Shown piece after piece: positions 25,938-34,197 of a stretch of 64,000 nucleotides of DNA. The notes under the pieces are model-generated. The model worked only from the letters and a program-made list of their open reading frames with translations. It made no database searches and was not told the origin of the DNA. The stretch comes from Latilactobacillus fragifolii (GTDB lineage: Bacteria; Bacillota; Bacilli; Lactobacillales; Lactobacillaceae). The translations under genes were made by a program, and so were the position numbers. The DNA is taken from positions 248,001-312,000 of the forward strand of contig NZ_CAJOCF010000001.1 in NCBI RefSeq assembly GCF_905332535.1, written 5' to 3'. Numbering within the stretch: position 1 is the first letter of the stretch; every line of letters begins with the position of its first letter.

Positions 25938-26649
25938 AGATATTGAAAATAATAACTGGAATGTCATTAATATTTTTAGATTAGATGATATTAAAAACTA
26001 TTGTGTGGTCAGAACTATCAATAATGAGTGGTTTCTGACTTCTTCGTATATACCGTGGTATGGTGTCTATAATTTTTTATTAGGTAGTAATACGCGAAAC
26101 TTAATGGCTTTGACACCAAGGCAAGTTGATTGTCTGCCAATTCAAATTAAATCACAATCTGTAAGCGAATTAGGATGGCGATATATTCTAGGAATTTTAT
26201 GTCTTCCATTGATGTATTTTGTGAGTTTATTGATTCCTAATAACGCACTATATCAAGCAGCTTTTATTTTTTTAGGTATGGTAGTTGGATTTTCTTATAG
26301 ATATTGGTCTTTAAAAAGAGACGAGAAGAAGAATGGCATTATAAACCAGTTTAAAGTCACACACACAATGAAAATACGGTCGAATTTAACAGGGATTTAC
26401 GTTGCCTTAATGATTATTTTGGTTTTATTTTTAGTTATTTTTAAACCTCTCAGAATGGTATCCATGATTCCGGTTGTATCAGCAATGATTTCGATTTCTT
26501 ACGGATCAATTGGGAAAATTCCAACTTATAAAAAAATCGAACCAATACTGCCAACAAGCTTTTACCGATGGTCTGAATGGGGAAATACTGAGTTGATTGG
26601 CGTGGATGATCCATCAGAGGGGTTAATGCCAGTGAGAAAGGATGGGTAG
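25927..26649 (+). CDS. DUF443-like membrane immunity protein, cassette 3
   Basis: A 240-residue polytopic protein. ATG 25927 is chosen because it lies 8 bases behind AAGGGG and overlaps the toxin by 11 bases; the longer frame from 25825 lies inside the toxin gene. Residues 1–70 are a soluble N-terminal part (YCVVRTINNEWFLTSSYIPWYGVYN). Four helices follow, in two pairs (about 82–100, 103–120, 155–175 and 178–195). The layout resembles DUF443 but the match is weaker than for 11746. A decayed homologue with in-frame stops lies at 28763–29445. Position and topology make it the immunity partner. Confidence 0.7.
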   Translation: MEIKDIENNNWNVINIFRLDDIKNYCVVRTINNEWFLTSSYIPWYGVYNFLLGSNTRNLMALTPRQVDCLPIQIKSQSVSELGWRYILGILCLPLMYFVSLLIPNNALYQAAFIFLGMVVGFSYRYWSLKRDEKKNGIINQFKVTHTMKIRSNLTGIYVALMIILVLFLVIFKPLRMVSMIPVVSAMISISYGSIGKIPTYKKIEPILPTSFYRWSEWGNTELIGVDDPSEGLMPVRKDG

Positions 26650-26651
26650 CA

Positions 26652-26966
26652 ATGAATGAAATTGATGGACTTAATTATTTGCCTGTTGGGACAATCGTAA
26701 AATTAAAAAAAGGAAATATGAGGGTTATTATTATCGGGAGAATCCCTTTATTTGAGGATTCGAATGATAAAATCTCTTTTTATGATTATATAGGTGCAAT
26801 TATGCCAATGGGATTTGATCTAAATCATTCGATATACTTTAACAAAATTGATGTTGATCGAATTGTTTATAGAGGTTATGTAGATGAACTAGAGATTAAT
26901 TTTCAAGGTGATTTAGATAAGTGGCTAAGTTCAAATAATGAACGATTACAAAAACGTCAGATTTAA
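26652..26966 (+). CDS. Short DUF4176 protein, cassette 3
   Basis: A 104-residue soluble DUF4176 protein starting two bases after the membrane immunity gene. YLPVGTIVKLKKGNMRVIII, then FYDYIGAIMPMG, and IYFNKIDVDRIVYRGYVDE are the family blocks. Third gene of the recurrent order membrane-toxin, membrane immunity, short DUF4176. Function unknown. Confidence 0.8.
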   Translation: MNEIDGLNYLPVGTIVKLKKGNMRVIIIGRIPLFEDSNDKISFYDYIGAIMPMGFDLNHSIYFNKIDVDRIVYRGYVDELEINFQGDLDKWLSSNNERLQKRQI

Positions 26967-27089
26967 TAGGTTGTTATAACTTGTACAATTAGGGTGGCTA
27001 CAATTAGTAAAGCTTTAGTTCGATCAATTAAGATGTTGAGCTAAAAAATGGTCAGCGTTAGTTTGTGGGAGAATAAAGGAGTTACTAGT

Positions 27090-27462
27090 ATGGGTGGCGT
27101 TATAAGCATAATCAAGTGAGTAATCAGAAGGTACTATTCAAAGTATTCTTATTTCCAGTAGGGGTCAAAGCAAAGCTATTGTTATTTGCAGGCTTTATTG
27201 TATATATTACTTTTATGATTTATGGATTGCTACTTTTTAGAGGCTAGTTTAGTTCTATTTATAGTTGGACTATTATTTTTAATAATGTATACGTATTTAA
27301 ATATGCTGACGATTAAAGATACAAAATATGTAGTAAAAATAACTGATGATATAAGGAGTAATTAAAATTATGTTACCAATTGGATCAATTATTTATTTAA
27401 AGGAAGGCTCACGAAAGATTATGATTTTAAATAGAGGCCCGGTTATTGAAGAAAATAACGAA
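27090..27462 (+). pseudogene. Duplicated fragment of the cassette 1 immunity–DUF4176 junction
   Basis: Bases 27090–27462 match 12083–12462 almost exactly apart from an 8-base deletion near 27220. They cover the second half of the DUF443 gene and the first ~30 codons of the short DUF4176 gene. The copy breaks off in the DUF4176 frame at 27462, where unrelated toxin-tail sequence begins. It is a recent partial duplication, not an expressed gene. Confidence 0.85.
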
Positions 27463-27494
27463 TTGGAAGTATATTAACTTTTTGTGCAGATTTT

Positions 27495-27704
27495 AATGAA
27501 CGTCACAATATTGGGAAAGCTATAGTTTCAGGTGTGATAGCAGAAACTATATATCAGAAGATTCCAGTAGTGCACGAATTAGTTGATTCGGTAGGAAATG
27601 CTATTACAAAACAATTTAATAAAACAGCCAAGGAGGATGAAAAAAATCCTGGCTATATAATACCTAAAATAAACGGAGGTTATCAATTTGTTTCTACAAA
27701 ATAA
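27495..27704 (+). pseudogene. Toxin C-terminal tail fragment
   Basis: A 69-codon frame with no start reads NERHNIGKAIVSGVIAETIY, continues through VVHELVDSVGNAITKQFNKT, and stops at 27702–27704. It overlaps the start of the DUF443 gene at 27688, just as intact toxin and immunity genes overlap here. It is therefore the 3' end of a lost membrane-type LXG toxin, left behind with its immunity gene. Confidence 0.6.
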
Positions 27705-28356
27705 AATAGTAGTAATTGCTCAACCAAATAAACGTTATAGGTTAGTTGAGTCGAATCAAAGATTCTTTCTGATTGACTGTGGTAATTATAAAAAAATTGC
27801 AACTTATTTCCCTGCCTTAATGTATTACGGTATTGATGGTTATGAATTGACAAAGACTGAAGCAAACGAAATAACAGAGATGTCTAAGCAATTAGGTACT
27901 GAAAAGGAAATAAAATCGAAAAATAAAATGGCATATTATAGTAGCTTGTGGTTGGTGCCGGTATCAGTCATTCTGTACAGTGTTCTGAATAATATTATCT
28001 TGTCAGATCTAGTTTTAAGGGTCGGAATTTCAGTTATATTAGTAACTACATTTTGGTTACACGCAATTAAATTGAAAGGAATGGCTGAAATTGCTTTTAA
28101 TAAACCATTGGTTAAGTTCTATCCTAAATTTCGATATCAATTAAAATCGAACTTTTCGCAATTTATTGGATATTTGATATTTTTCTTAGTTCAAGGAGGA
28201 GCCTGCCTACTTCTATTGTTGGGTTTAATTGGTATTTTAAGGTTTCAATTAACTTCCTGGGTAATTATAATGTTTTGCTCGTTTTTTCCGATAGCCTTTA
28301 TATATGGCGATGCAGCGAAGAGTGAATTTCCTTTTACATGGACCGAAAATAGTTAA
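27688..28356 (+). CDS. DUF443 membrane immunity protein (orphan)
   Basis: A 222-residue polytopic protein starting at TTG 27688, seven bases after a strong ACGGAGGT site. RYRLVESNQRFFLIDCGNY followed by a hydrophobic YFPALMYYGI stretch is the DUF443 N-terminal signature. About five membrane helices follow (near residues 88–108, 112–130, 160–182 and 186–206, plus the N-terminal one). The toxin it once answered survives only as a tail (27495–27704), yet this gene is intact. That suggests it is kept to protect against siblings or neighbours carrying the toxin. Confidence 0.75.
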   Translation: MFLQNKIVVIAQPNKRYRLVESNQRFFLIDCGNYKKIATYFPALMYYGIDGYELTKTEANEITEMSKQLGTEKEIKSKNKMAYYSSLWLVPVSVILYSVLNNIILSDLVLRVGISVILVTTFWLHAIKLKGMAEIAFNKPLVKFYPKFRYQLKSNFSQFIGYLIFFLVQGGACLLLLLGLIGILRFQLTSWVIIMFCSFFPIAFIYGDAAKSEFPFTWTENS

Positions 28357-28387
28357 ATAACTGTACTAAATAAAAAGGTGGATGACA

Positions 28388-28696
28388 ATGAATAATAAAA
28401 TATTGCCAATTCGCACATTAGTATACTTAGATGAAGAAACTAGTCTTATGGCTATTATCGGAATTGGTCAGTTAATTAAGCAAAACGAGGCCGATGAGAA
28501 ACTAACTTATTTTGATTATGTTGGTGTTGTTTATCCGCAGGGACTTGTTTCTGAAGAATTATATTATTTTAATCAAGATAATATCTCAGAAGTTGTTCGC
28601 GAGAGTTTAGTGAATGAACAACATGAAAGATTAATTGTAGCAATGGAAGAATGGAAAAAAGATAACGCTGATCAGTTTATTAAGGGGAAGATATAA
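28388..28696 (+). CDS. Short DUF4176 protein (orphan module)
   Basis: A 102-residue protein. ATG 28388 fits the AAGGTGG site better than ATG 28382. ILPIRTLVYLDEETSLMAII, YFDYVGVVYPQG and LYYFNQDNISEVV are the DUF4176 blocks. It follows the orphan DUF443 gene and is kept with it although the toxin is gone. That links the short form to immunity, not to toxin export. Confidence 0.78.
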   Translation: MNNKILPIRTLVYLDEETSLMAIIGIGQLIKQNEADEKLTYFDYVGVVYPQGLVSEELYYFNQDNISEVVRESLVNEQHERLIVAMEEWKKDNADQFIKGKI

Positions 28697-28762
28697 GTTA
28701 GTTATATAAATAAAATGATGAGCCCGGTTAACAAGACTCCTTGTGTACATAGGAGTTTACAA

Positions 28763-29445
28763 ATGGATCAAACCGAGAAAATGTCAATATTTAAAGTGAG
28801 CGGAACAAACAACTTCTTTGTTATCAGAAATAGAGAAGATGAATTCTTTTTAACCACTGCCCTGAATCCTTGGTAGGGGTTTTATAATTGTCTTTTGGCA
28901 GTGAACACTAGATATGTTATGAAGTTAACTAATGAACAAATAGAGCAACTCTCTTTAAAATAAATTAATGATGAACCAACTAAGTATTGGCTATTTTGGT
29001 TAGTATCTATATTGGATATTTTATTTGAAATACTTATTGACGCAAATTTGTCAGTAACAGTGTTCTTCTGGCTAAGCGTCGTATTAGGAATTCCGTTAGG
29101 ATTACAATTTAGAAAAGTAACCTTAAGAATGGATGCTAAAAGAAATCCTGTGATTAATTCATTGAAAGTGACACATACGATCCGAATTAAAACTAATGGT
29201 CAATCCAAAATAGTTTTACTAATGAGTATTTTTTTAAGTCCGTTAATTGCAATTGTATGGTGGCGTTTACCGCTAGTATCACCCATTGTGGGAGTGGCAT
29301 ATGGCGTCATTTGTAAGATGCTATCGAGGGTTCCTATCGAGTCTAATATTCCGAATAGTTTTTTCAGATAGTCAAAATGGGGGGAAAAACTGAAATCATT
29401 GAGGTGGATAATCTATCTGTGATGATGAAACCGAAGAAGCTATGA
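28763..29445 (+). pseudogene. DUF443-like immunity gene with in-frame stops
   Basis: ATG 28763 follows TAGGAG. The whole frame aligns with the immunity protein at 25927 (NPW.GFYN against IPWYGVYN; SLKVTHTIRIKTN against QFKVTHTMKIRSN). It is interrupted by TAG at 28874, TAA at 28961 and TAG at 29369, then by a +1 shift in the G/A run near 29380. Three helices remain in the open part 29012–29371. The stops replace a Tyr, a polar residue and a Trp seen in the homologue, so this is decay by point mutation. Confidence 0.75.
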
Positions 29446-29474
29446 AGCGATGTTAGCCAGCTTTTTTTGATATA

Positions 29475-29866
29475 TACCATGTCTTAATATAGCTCTAAGT
29501 GATAGTTTAAGTGAAAAAGGAATCGTTGTTGGTATTTCTCAAGACAGTAGGTCAGTTCTTTCTTCAATAAATAAGGATTTTGGGAAGAACATAGTGTCGG
29601 GAATCAGTAATTCAAGTAAATCAGTTCTTCCAAAAACAGCTGAAGGTGTCTCGGTAGCGACTGTCGGTAAAGAGGTTGGTATAGGACTTGGTTCAGTTAA
29701 GGATAAAGTTATCAATGCCACAATTGATACTACTAAAACGCATGTCGAAAATTCTCTGAAAAACACCGTGGATGGCGCTAAGATAAATCAAGTACAGTCG
29801 ATTATTGACGTAATTAATCAACAGAATAAAGAACGACAATTTGTATCTAACTTAGGAAGTTTGTGA
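29475..29866 (+). pseudogene. Truncated copy of the Gly/Ser-rich toxin tail
   Basis: The frame reads SLSEKGIVVGISQDSRSVLS and continues SVLPKTAEGVSVATVGKEVG to the stop at 29866. It aligns with residues ~180–350 of the 17978 product but lacks about 70 residues of its middle, including the VVEKEVTD region. No start is present. It is followed after one base by the broken membrane gene, the same order as at 17978–19682. Confidence 0.65.
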
Positions 29867-29867
29867 T

Positions 29868-30494
29868 ATGGTTTTTCTCACAATATTTGATTTTTTCTTT
29901 GGTAATCCACTACAATCAAAATTATTTTTAATCGTTAAATTAGTTGTATACTTGATTATTTGTTTAGTAAGTATTGTCTGGCCTGCGTTAAAGAATGTTA
30001 ATGATGAAGCGGTTATGGGAAAAAGGATGAAGGACAGGATATTGCCAATTTAAAAATAAAAAGCATTTTAATTACAGTAATAGGTTGGTTATTATCAACA
30101 ATTGCTTTTGCAACAAATCTTAATATGTTAATTAATCCTAAGTTGGATTCAGATATACTAGATATGGCGTTATTTGGAACGACTTTTATGTCCGGATTTT
30201 TAATGATGGTAATTTCTTGGTCTATATTAGTTTTTAATATTAAAAAAAGTACCAGGTTACCTGAAGAAAAAGTTTTATTTTCGAGTGTGGAATGAAGGAC
30301 TCACGGGACTTATGGCATGTTTAGTTGGTGGCTTAATGCTGGTAGGTGTTTTAAAGTTACATTATTATCCTGTGGTAAGTAATAAATTTCATATTTCGGA
30401 ATTGATTTTTATTGTTTTGTTATTTGGAATTCCAGGTTCTCTATTTGTTAAAATCCCCAAATGGTTGCGTAAATTTGCCGAACGATTTATTTAA
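29868..30494 (+). pseudogene. Polytopic membrane immunity gene, frameshifted (copy B)
   Basis: Diverged homologue of the genes at 19044 and 30692. ATG 29868 leads to IFDFFFGNPLQSKLFLIVK, then the frame is lost near 30020. It resumes as IKSILITVIGWLLSTIAFAT, is lost again near 30285 with about seven residues (YLDDNRT in the intact copies) deleted, and ends WLRKFAERFI at 30494. Clearly inactive. Confidence 0.75.
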
Positions 30495-30691
30495 ATCTCA
30501 AGTATCTTATCAGCTTGTTTTTTGACAATAAAATCAATATAGTTTAAAAAACGGGAATCTTAAGGCAGCAGCTATCGAAATCATTTTTTGTAGTAATGAT
30601 TGGAGATAGTCGTTAATAGTGTTCTGAGCTATTTAGGTTTGGGACTATATTAAATAAAGATTGAAAACAAATCTAAAGGGTGGTTATTAAT

Positions 30692-31336
30692 ATGGGCAGT
30701 ATCGTAATTTATTATTTTTTATTTGGTCGTCAACACCAATCAAAAGAATTTTTGATTAGTAAGATGGTTATTTATATAATTCTTAACATCGGCGTCGCTA
30801 TTTGGTCGTCATTAAAGAATGTTAATGATGAGACAATTAATGGAAAGAAAGGGCAACAACAAACAATTAGTGATCTAAAGCCCATAAGTCTAGTAGGAAC
30901 AGTAGTAATTTGGTATATTTCGATATTTGGTTTTGGTAATAATTTAGATACATTAATCAATCCAAGTGTTGATTCAAACATAATGGGAATGTGTATAACG
31001 GGATCTTTGACAATTTCAGGATTTATTTGGATGGTTAGTGCCTGGTATATATTATTAATAAATATTAAGAAAAGCGATAAAACACCAGAAGAAAAGATCC
31101 GTTTTTACTTAGATGATAATCGGACATGGAATGGTGGCATAACTGGTTTTATGATGTGTATGGCAGGGGGAGTCATGTTCATCGCTGTTGTTTCCCTATA
31201 CCTTGATCCAACACCGCCTACTAATGAATTTCATATTACGGGATGGATATTTATTATTTTATTATTTGGTATCCCGGGCTACTTGCTTGTTAAAGTACCA
31301 AAATGGTTCCGTAAGTATGCAGAACGTTTTATCTAA
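30692..31336 (+). CDS. Polytopic membrane protein, candidate immunity (copy C)
   Basis: A 214-residue protein almost identical to the copy at 19044 over the first ~165 residues, with a different last loop (MFIAVVSLYLDPTPPTNEFH). The identity includes the upstream AAAGGGTGG site and the downstream hairpin, so the duplication unit spans the gene from ribosome site to terminator. No toxin gene precedes it. It is an intact orphan immunity gene; its tail is closer to copy B, so it may be a hybrid of A and B. Confidence 0.65.
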   Translation: MGSIVIYYFLFGRQHQSKEFLISKMVIYIILNIGVAIWSSLKNVNDETINGKKGQQQTISDLKPISLVGTVVIWYISIFGFGNNLDTLINPSVDSNIMGMCITGSLTISGFIWMVSAWYILLINIKKSDKTPEEKIRFYLDDNRTWNGGITGFMMCMAGGVMFIAVVSLYLDPTPPTNEFHITGWIFIILLFGIPGYLLVKVPKWFRKYAERFI

Positions 31337-31344
31337 AGAATCAT

Positions 31345-31373
31345 AGACCAAGTCCAAATGGCTTGGTCTTTTG
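31345..31373 (+). terminator. Rho-independent terminator
   Basis: The same AGACCAAG/CTTGGTCT hairpin as at 19691, followed by TTTT. Confidence 0.75.
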
Positions 31374-31454
31374 AATATCACAAATAATCTGAGTAAAAAA
31401 TGCATGAAAATAATGCTTGGGGGATGACAGATAAAATAGTATGTGGTAAAAATA

Positions 31455-31625
31455 ATGAATGATAAAAGGAGTAATTAAAATTATCTTACCAATTGGTTCA
31501 ATTATTTAAAGGAAGGTTCACGAAAGCTTATGATTTTAAATAGGGGCCCAGTGATTAAAGAAAATAACGAGGATGTTTTCTTTGATTGTTCTGGGTGCTC
31601 ATATCCGATAAGATACTATTTTGTT
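31455..31625 (+). pseudogene. Decayed short DUF4176 fragment
   Basis: Matches the start of the cassette 1 short DUF4176 gene (12350–12500), including the AAAGGAGTAATT site, but the ATG is now ATC and a 5-base deletion near 31507 breaks the frame. Fifth trace of a short DUF4176 gene in the island and its right-hand limit. Confidence 0.75.
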
Positions 31626-31717
31626 ATTTTATTATCTAAAATAGATGTATTGTAATAGAAGTTAGCAGGAAATAGGCCTGCTTTAAAAGGGTTTATCGTA
31701 ACTAATTTGTCCGCTAA

Positions 31718-31753
31718 AAACCCCCACTATACCATGTTGTATAGTGGGGGTTT
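31718..31753. terminator. Strong bidirectional terminator at island edge
   Basis: A perfect 15-bp inverted repeat (AAACCCCCACTATAC and its complement) around a six-base loop. It ends the minus-strand regulator gene and separates it from the toxin island. Confidence 0.88.
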
Positions 31754-31759
31754 ACTTTA

Positions 31760-32590
31760 TTATTTTAAATTATTGATTTGTGATGTAAGTGAATTATTTT
31801 TGAGGTATTTAGAAAAAATAAAGGCGGTATTCAATGCTTCAGTATAATCAGCATTAGTTTGCTTTAGTGCTAAGGCCTTTAGGTAATAAAGATAATCAAT
31901 TTGACTAATAAGGCGGTTTTTCTGACTTAGTTTTAAGGCATTATCAATCAATTCTATAGCATTTTTAGCATTGTGTTCGTTAATCATATATTCTGCCGTA
32001 TGACGTGTTGCAAATAGAATGCGCTGTACATCAATTGAGTTCACTCGACCAACTTGATGAATAAACTTGATATTATTATCAAAATAAAAGCTGGCTAAGT
32101 CTTCACCTGCTTCTTGATAAATAAGCCCCATTCCAGTATTTAATAGCAATTTGAGAGTAGAGCTATCGTCAATAATTGAAGCTGTAAAAGAATTATAAGC
32201 TGAAAAAATTTGTAATTCAGATTTATGATCAAGATAGCTTAAGTAGCCTTGGAAAAAATAAAAAATAGCTGGGTAGGGCTTATTGGATGCCGTAAAATCA
32301 ATATCTTTGATAATATCGATAGCTTGTTTAGGATCACCAGCAAGAAGGGCAGACTCGGCCGTAATAACACCTTCGTCACTAGCCGTATCCAGCGCGTTAA
32401 ACTCTGTGAAGAGCTCATTTAAAGTAATGTCTAATCGAATACAAATTTTAATTAAGATTGGAATTGTCGGTGGTAAATTCTTCTTCTCAATCTTACTAAT
32501 TGTATTTTGGGTACAGATTCCAGCTGCAAGTTCAGATTGTGTGAGCTGTTTCTTTAACCGTTTTTGATGAATTATTTGGCCTAAAAACAT
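31760..32590 (-). CDS. XRE-family HTH–TPR regulator (Rgg/PlcR-like)
   Basis: A 276-residue cytosolic regulator. Residues 5–60 are an XRE helix-turn-helix (LTQSELAAGICTQNTISKIE). The rest is a helical TPR-type repeat domain of the kind that binds short peptides in the RRNPP group (Rgg, PlcR, PrgX). The start at 32590 is close to an AGGCTAATC site. It is transcribed away from a 14-codon peptide ORF, a kinase and a response regulator, the arrangement typical of rgg/shp pairs. A paralogue with the same GICTQ.TIS.IEKKN block is encoded at 40748. The role as a peptide sensor is inferred from fold and position. Confidence 0.8.
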   Translation of the reverse strand: MFLGQIIHQKRLKKQLTQSELAAGICTQNTISKIEKKNLPPTIPILIKICIRLDITLNELFTEFNALDTASDEGVITAESALLAGDPKQAIDIIKDIDFTASNKPYPAIFYFFQGYLSYLDHKSELQIFSAYNSFTASIIDDSSTLKLLLNTGMGLIYQEAGEDLASFYFDNNIKFIHQVGRVNSIDVQRILFATRHTAEYMINEHNAKNAIELIDNALKLSQKNRLISQIDYLYYLKALALKQTNADYTEALNTAFIFSKYLKNNSLTSQINNLK

Positions 32591-32640
32591 GATTAGCCTC
32601 CGAATAGTAATTATATATATAGATTTATGATTAATTATAT

Positions 32641-32706
32641 ACGTTTAAAACAAATATGTACACGTTTATGACATTCAAACCAAATTTTTTTAATTAGTGA
32701 TAGAAT
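32641..32706 (+). promoter_or_regulatory. Candidate LytTR direct-repeat operator and -10 box
   Basis: ACGTTTA at 32641–32647 and again at 32662–32668, exactly 21 bp (two helical turns) apart. This is the spacing of operators bound by LytTR regulators such as ComE, PlnC and AgrA. A TAGAAT -10 box follows at 32701 with no good -35 box, as expected of an activator-dependent promoter. The peptide ORF starts about 50 bases downstream. Confidence 0.6.
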
Positions 32707-32757
32707 TAGCATGTGGTTTGTGCAGGGTGTTCACCATACGAAAGGAGGTGTATGATA

Positions 32758-32802
32758 ATGATGAATGGTATTCAAAATTTAATTTTTTGGTTCTGGAATT
32801 AA
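32758..32802 (+). CDS. Short aromatic peptide ORF, candidate pheromone
   Basis: 14 codons reading MMNGIQNLIFWFWN. A near-perfect AAAGGAGGTG site at 32741–32750 lies seven bases before ATG 32758; ATG 32752 in the same frame would be too close to it. A site this strong ahead of so short an ORF argues for real translation. The product is hydrophobic and ends in an aromatic cluster, like SHP/ComS-type pheromones of the Rgg family, but shorter and without an obvious leader or double-glycine motif. It is followed by the kinase gene 24 bases later and faces the XRE–TPR gene. It could instead be a leader peptide or a small membrane-active peptide. Confidence 0.5.
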   Translation: MMNGIQNLIFWFWN

Positions 32803-32826
32803 GCATTGGAGTTAGGAGTTTTACGT

Positions 32827-34197
32827 ATGACTATGCCACTATTGATGCAGGTCGTAATCAATCTAAGTACGTTTAGTTCATTTTTAATATTAATTTTATT
32901 TTTAATTGGAGCACTAAAACAAGAAAATCCGAAGAACATCATTATTAAAGTAGTATTCGGCATTATTTTCGTTCAGGGAATGGATTTAATCGTTGGTGAT
33001 TTTTTGGAAGAACTATGGTTAATCCTGGCGGCGATTGGTATTTTTGGTTGGATGAATGGTTTTGATAAACTAAGTCATCTTAAAACCAACTATGAGTTAC
33101 TCATCGCTATTTTTTTAAGTTACTTAATCGTCATGTTTTCATCGGTTATGACGACTTTGGGCCTGATTGGTTATACACGATTAAATGGGATTAATAAACT
33201 TGCACAACTACATTTTACTTGGATTATGGTCGGCTTAATTATGCTTAGCCAACTTATGATTGCTGCAGGTTCTGGCATATTAGTTAAACGATTGTATCAA
33301 ATTATTAAGGCTTATATCGTATCTAATGGGATACGAGTAGCTGGACTAATTTTAACGGGATTCACATTATTTGTGGGTGCCGTTATTGTGCTTTTTGACG
33401 AGTTTAAACGTGCCAATTTACCAGCGCAATACTTATACCTAGTTTTAGGCATTGTTTTAATATTAATGATACTAATTATTATTGGAATGTTATTGTATAC
33501 TAAGGCGGCGATTCAACAAAATAAAGTGAACTTAGAACAAGAAAACCAAAGAAGTTTAACATTATACATCGATCAGCTTGAGCGTAACTATCAGGAAGTT
33601 CGTAAGTTTCGCCATGATATTGCCAATGCGTTACTCGCTTTAGAAGTGATGATTAATGAACGCGGTGATTCGGTTTTAGTACAAGATTACCATGCGCTGT
33701 TGACGCACTATAATTTTGATACGATTCAAGATCAGGCAATTGGCCGGTTTCAAGACATTAATAATGCCTATATCAAAGGCATTATTTTTAGTAAGTACAT
33801 TGAAGCGCATAATAAGCGAATTTCGTTTAATTTAGAGGTGCAACCAGCATTATTTAAGCAACACCGGCAATATTTTGACGAATTACGGATATTGGGGATT
33901 TTTTTGGACAATGCAATTGAAGCTGTGGCCCAAGTACCAGAGGGCCAAATCAGTGTCAGTTTATTTGAACAAAATAATAAAACCGTTTATAGTGTTAAAA
34001 ACACGATTACTGAACCGGTTGAATTTGGTAAAATTTATCAATCAGGTTATTCAACTAAAGGAACCAATCGAGGGATTGGCCTTGCAACAGCTAAGGAAAT
34101 AACGGATGCTCGTCAGGATTTTCACTTGATTTTAAAACAAGATGGGGACTATTTTGTAGCAATGTTAGTAGTTGAAATGGAGGAAACGCATGGTTAA
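32827..34197 (+). CDS. AgrC/HPK10-like sensor histidine kinase
   Basis: A 456-residue membrane kinase. ATG 32827 is used because AGGAG lies eight bases before it. The N-terminal ~225 residues hold six or seven membrane helices, the sensor domain of quorum-sensing kinases. A coiled linker follows, then a GHKL-type kinase domain with the phosphorylated His263 in RKFRHDIANALL, the N box around Asn362 (LDNAIEA), and the G box RGIGLATAKE. This is the subfamily that senses peptide signals from outside and phosphorylates LytTR regulators. The response regulator start overlaps the 3' end by eight bases, so the two are co-translated. Confidence 0.85.
   Translation: MTMPLLMQVVINLSTFSSFLILILFLIGALKQENPKNIIIKVVFGIIFVQGMDLIVGDFLEELWLILAAIGIFGWMNGFDKLSHLKTNYELLIAIFLSYLIVMFSSVMTTLGLIGYTRLNGINKLAQLHFTWIMVGLIMLSQLMIAAGSGILVKRLYQIIKAYIVSNGIRVAGLILTGFTLFVGAVIVLFDEFKRANLPAQYLYLVLGIVLILMILIIIGMLLYTKAAIQQNKVNLEQENQRSLTLYIDQLERNYQEVRKFRHDIANALLALEVMINERGDSVLVQDYHALLTHYNFDTIQDQAIGRFQDINNAYIKGIIFSKYIEAHNKRISFNLEVQPALFKQHRQYFDELRILGIFLDNAIEAVAQVPEGQISVSLFEQNNKTVYSVKNTITEPVEFGKIYQSGYSTKGTNRGIGLATAKEITDARQDFHLILKQDGDYFVAMLVVEMEETHG

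Noticed and set aside
28763-29445. In-frame TAG/TAA codons as recoding (read-through) sites
   Set aside because: Three stops of two types plus a later frameshift, in a duplicated gene beside other remnants, fit decay. No recoding element is visible.
8988-31625. Prophage or transposon as the source of the repeats
   Set aside because: No integrase, transposase, phage structural gene or terminal inverted repeats; the repeats are pieces of the toxin cassettes themselves.
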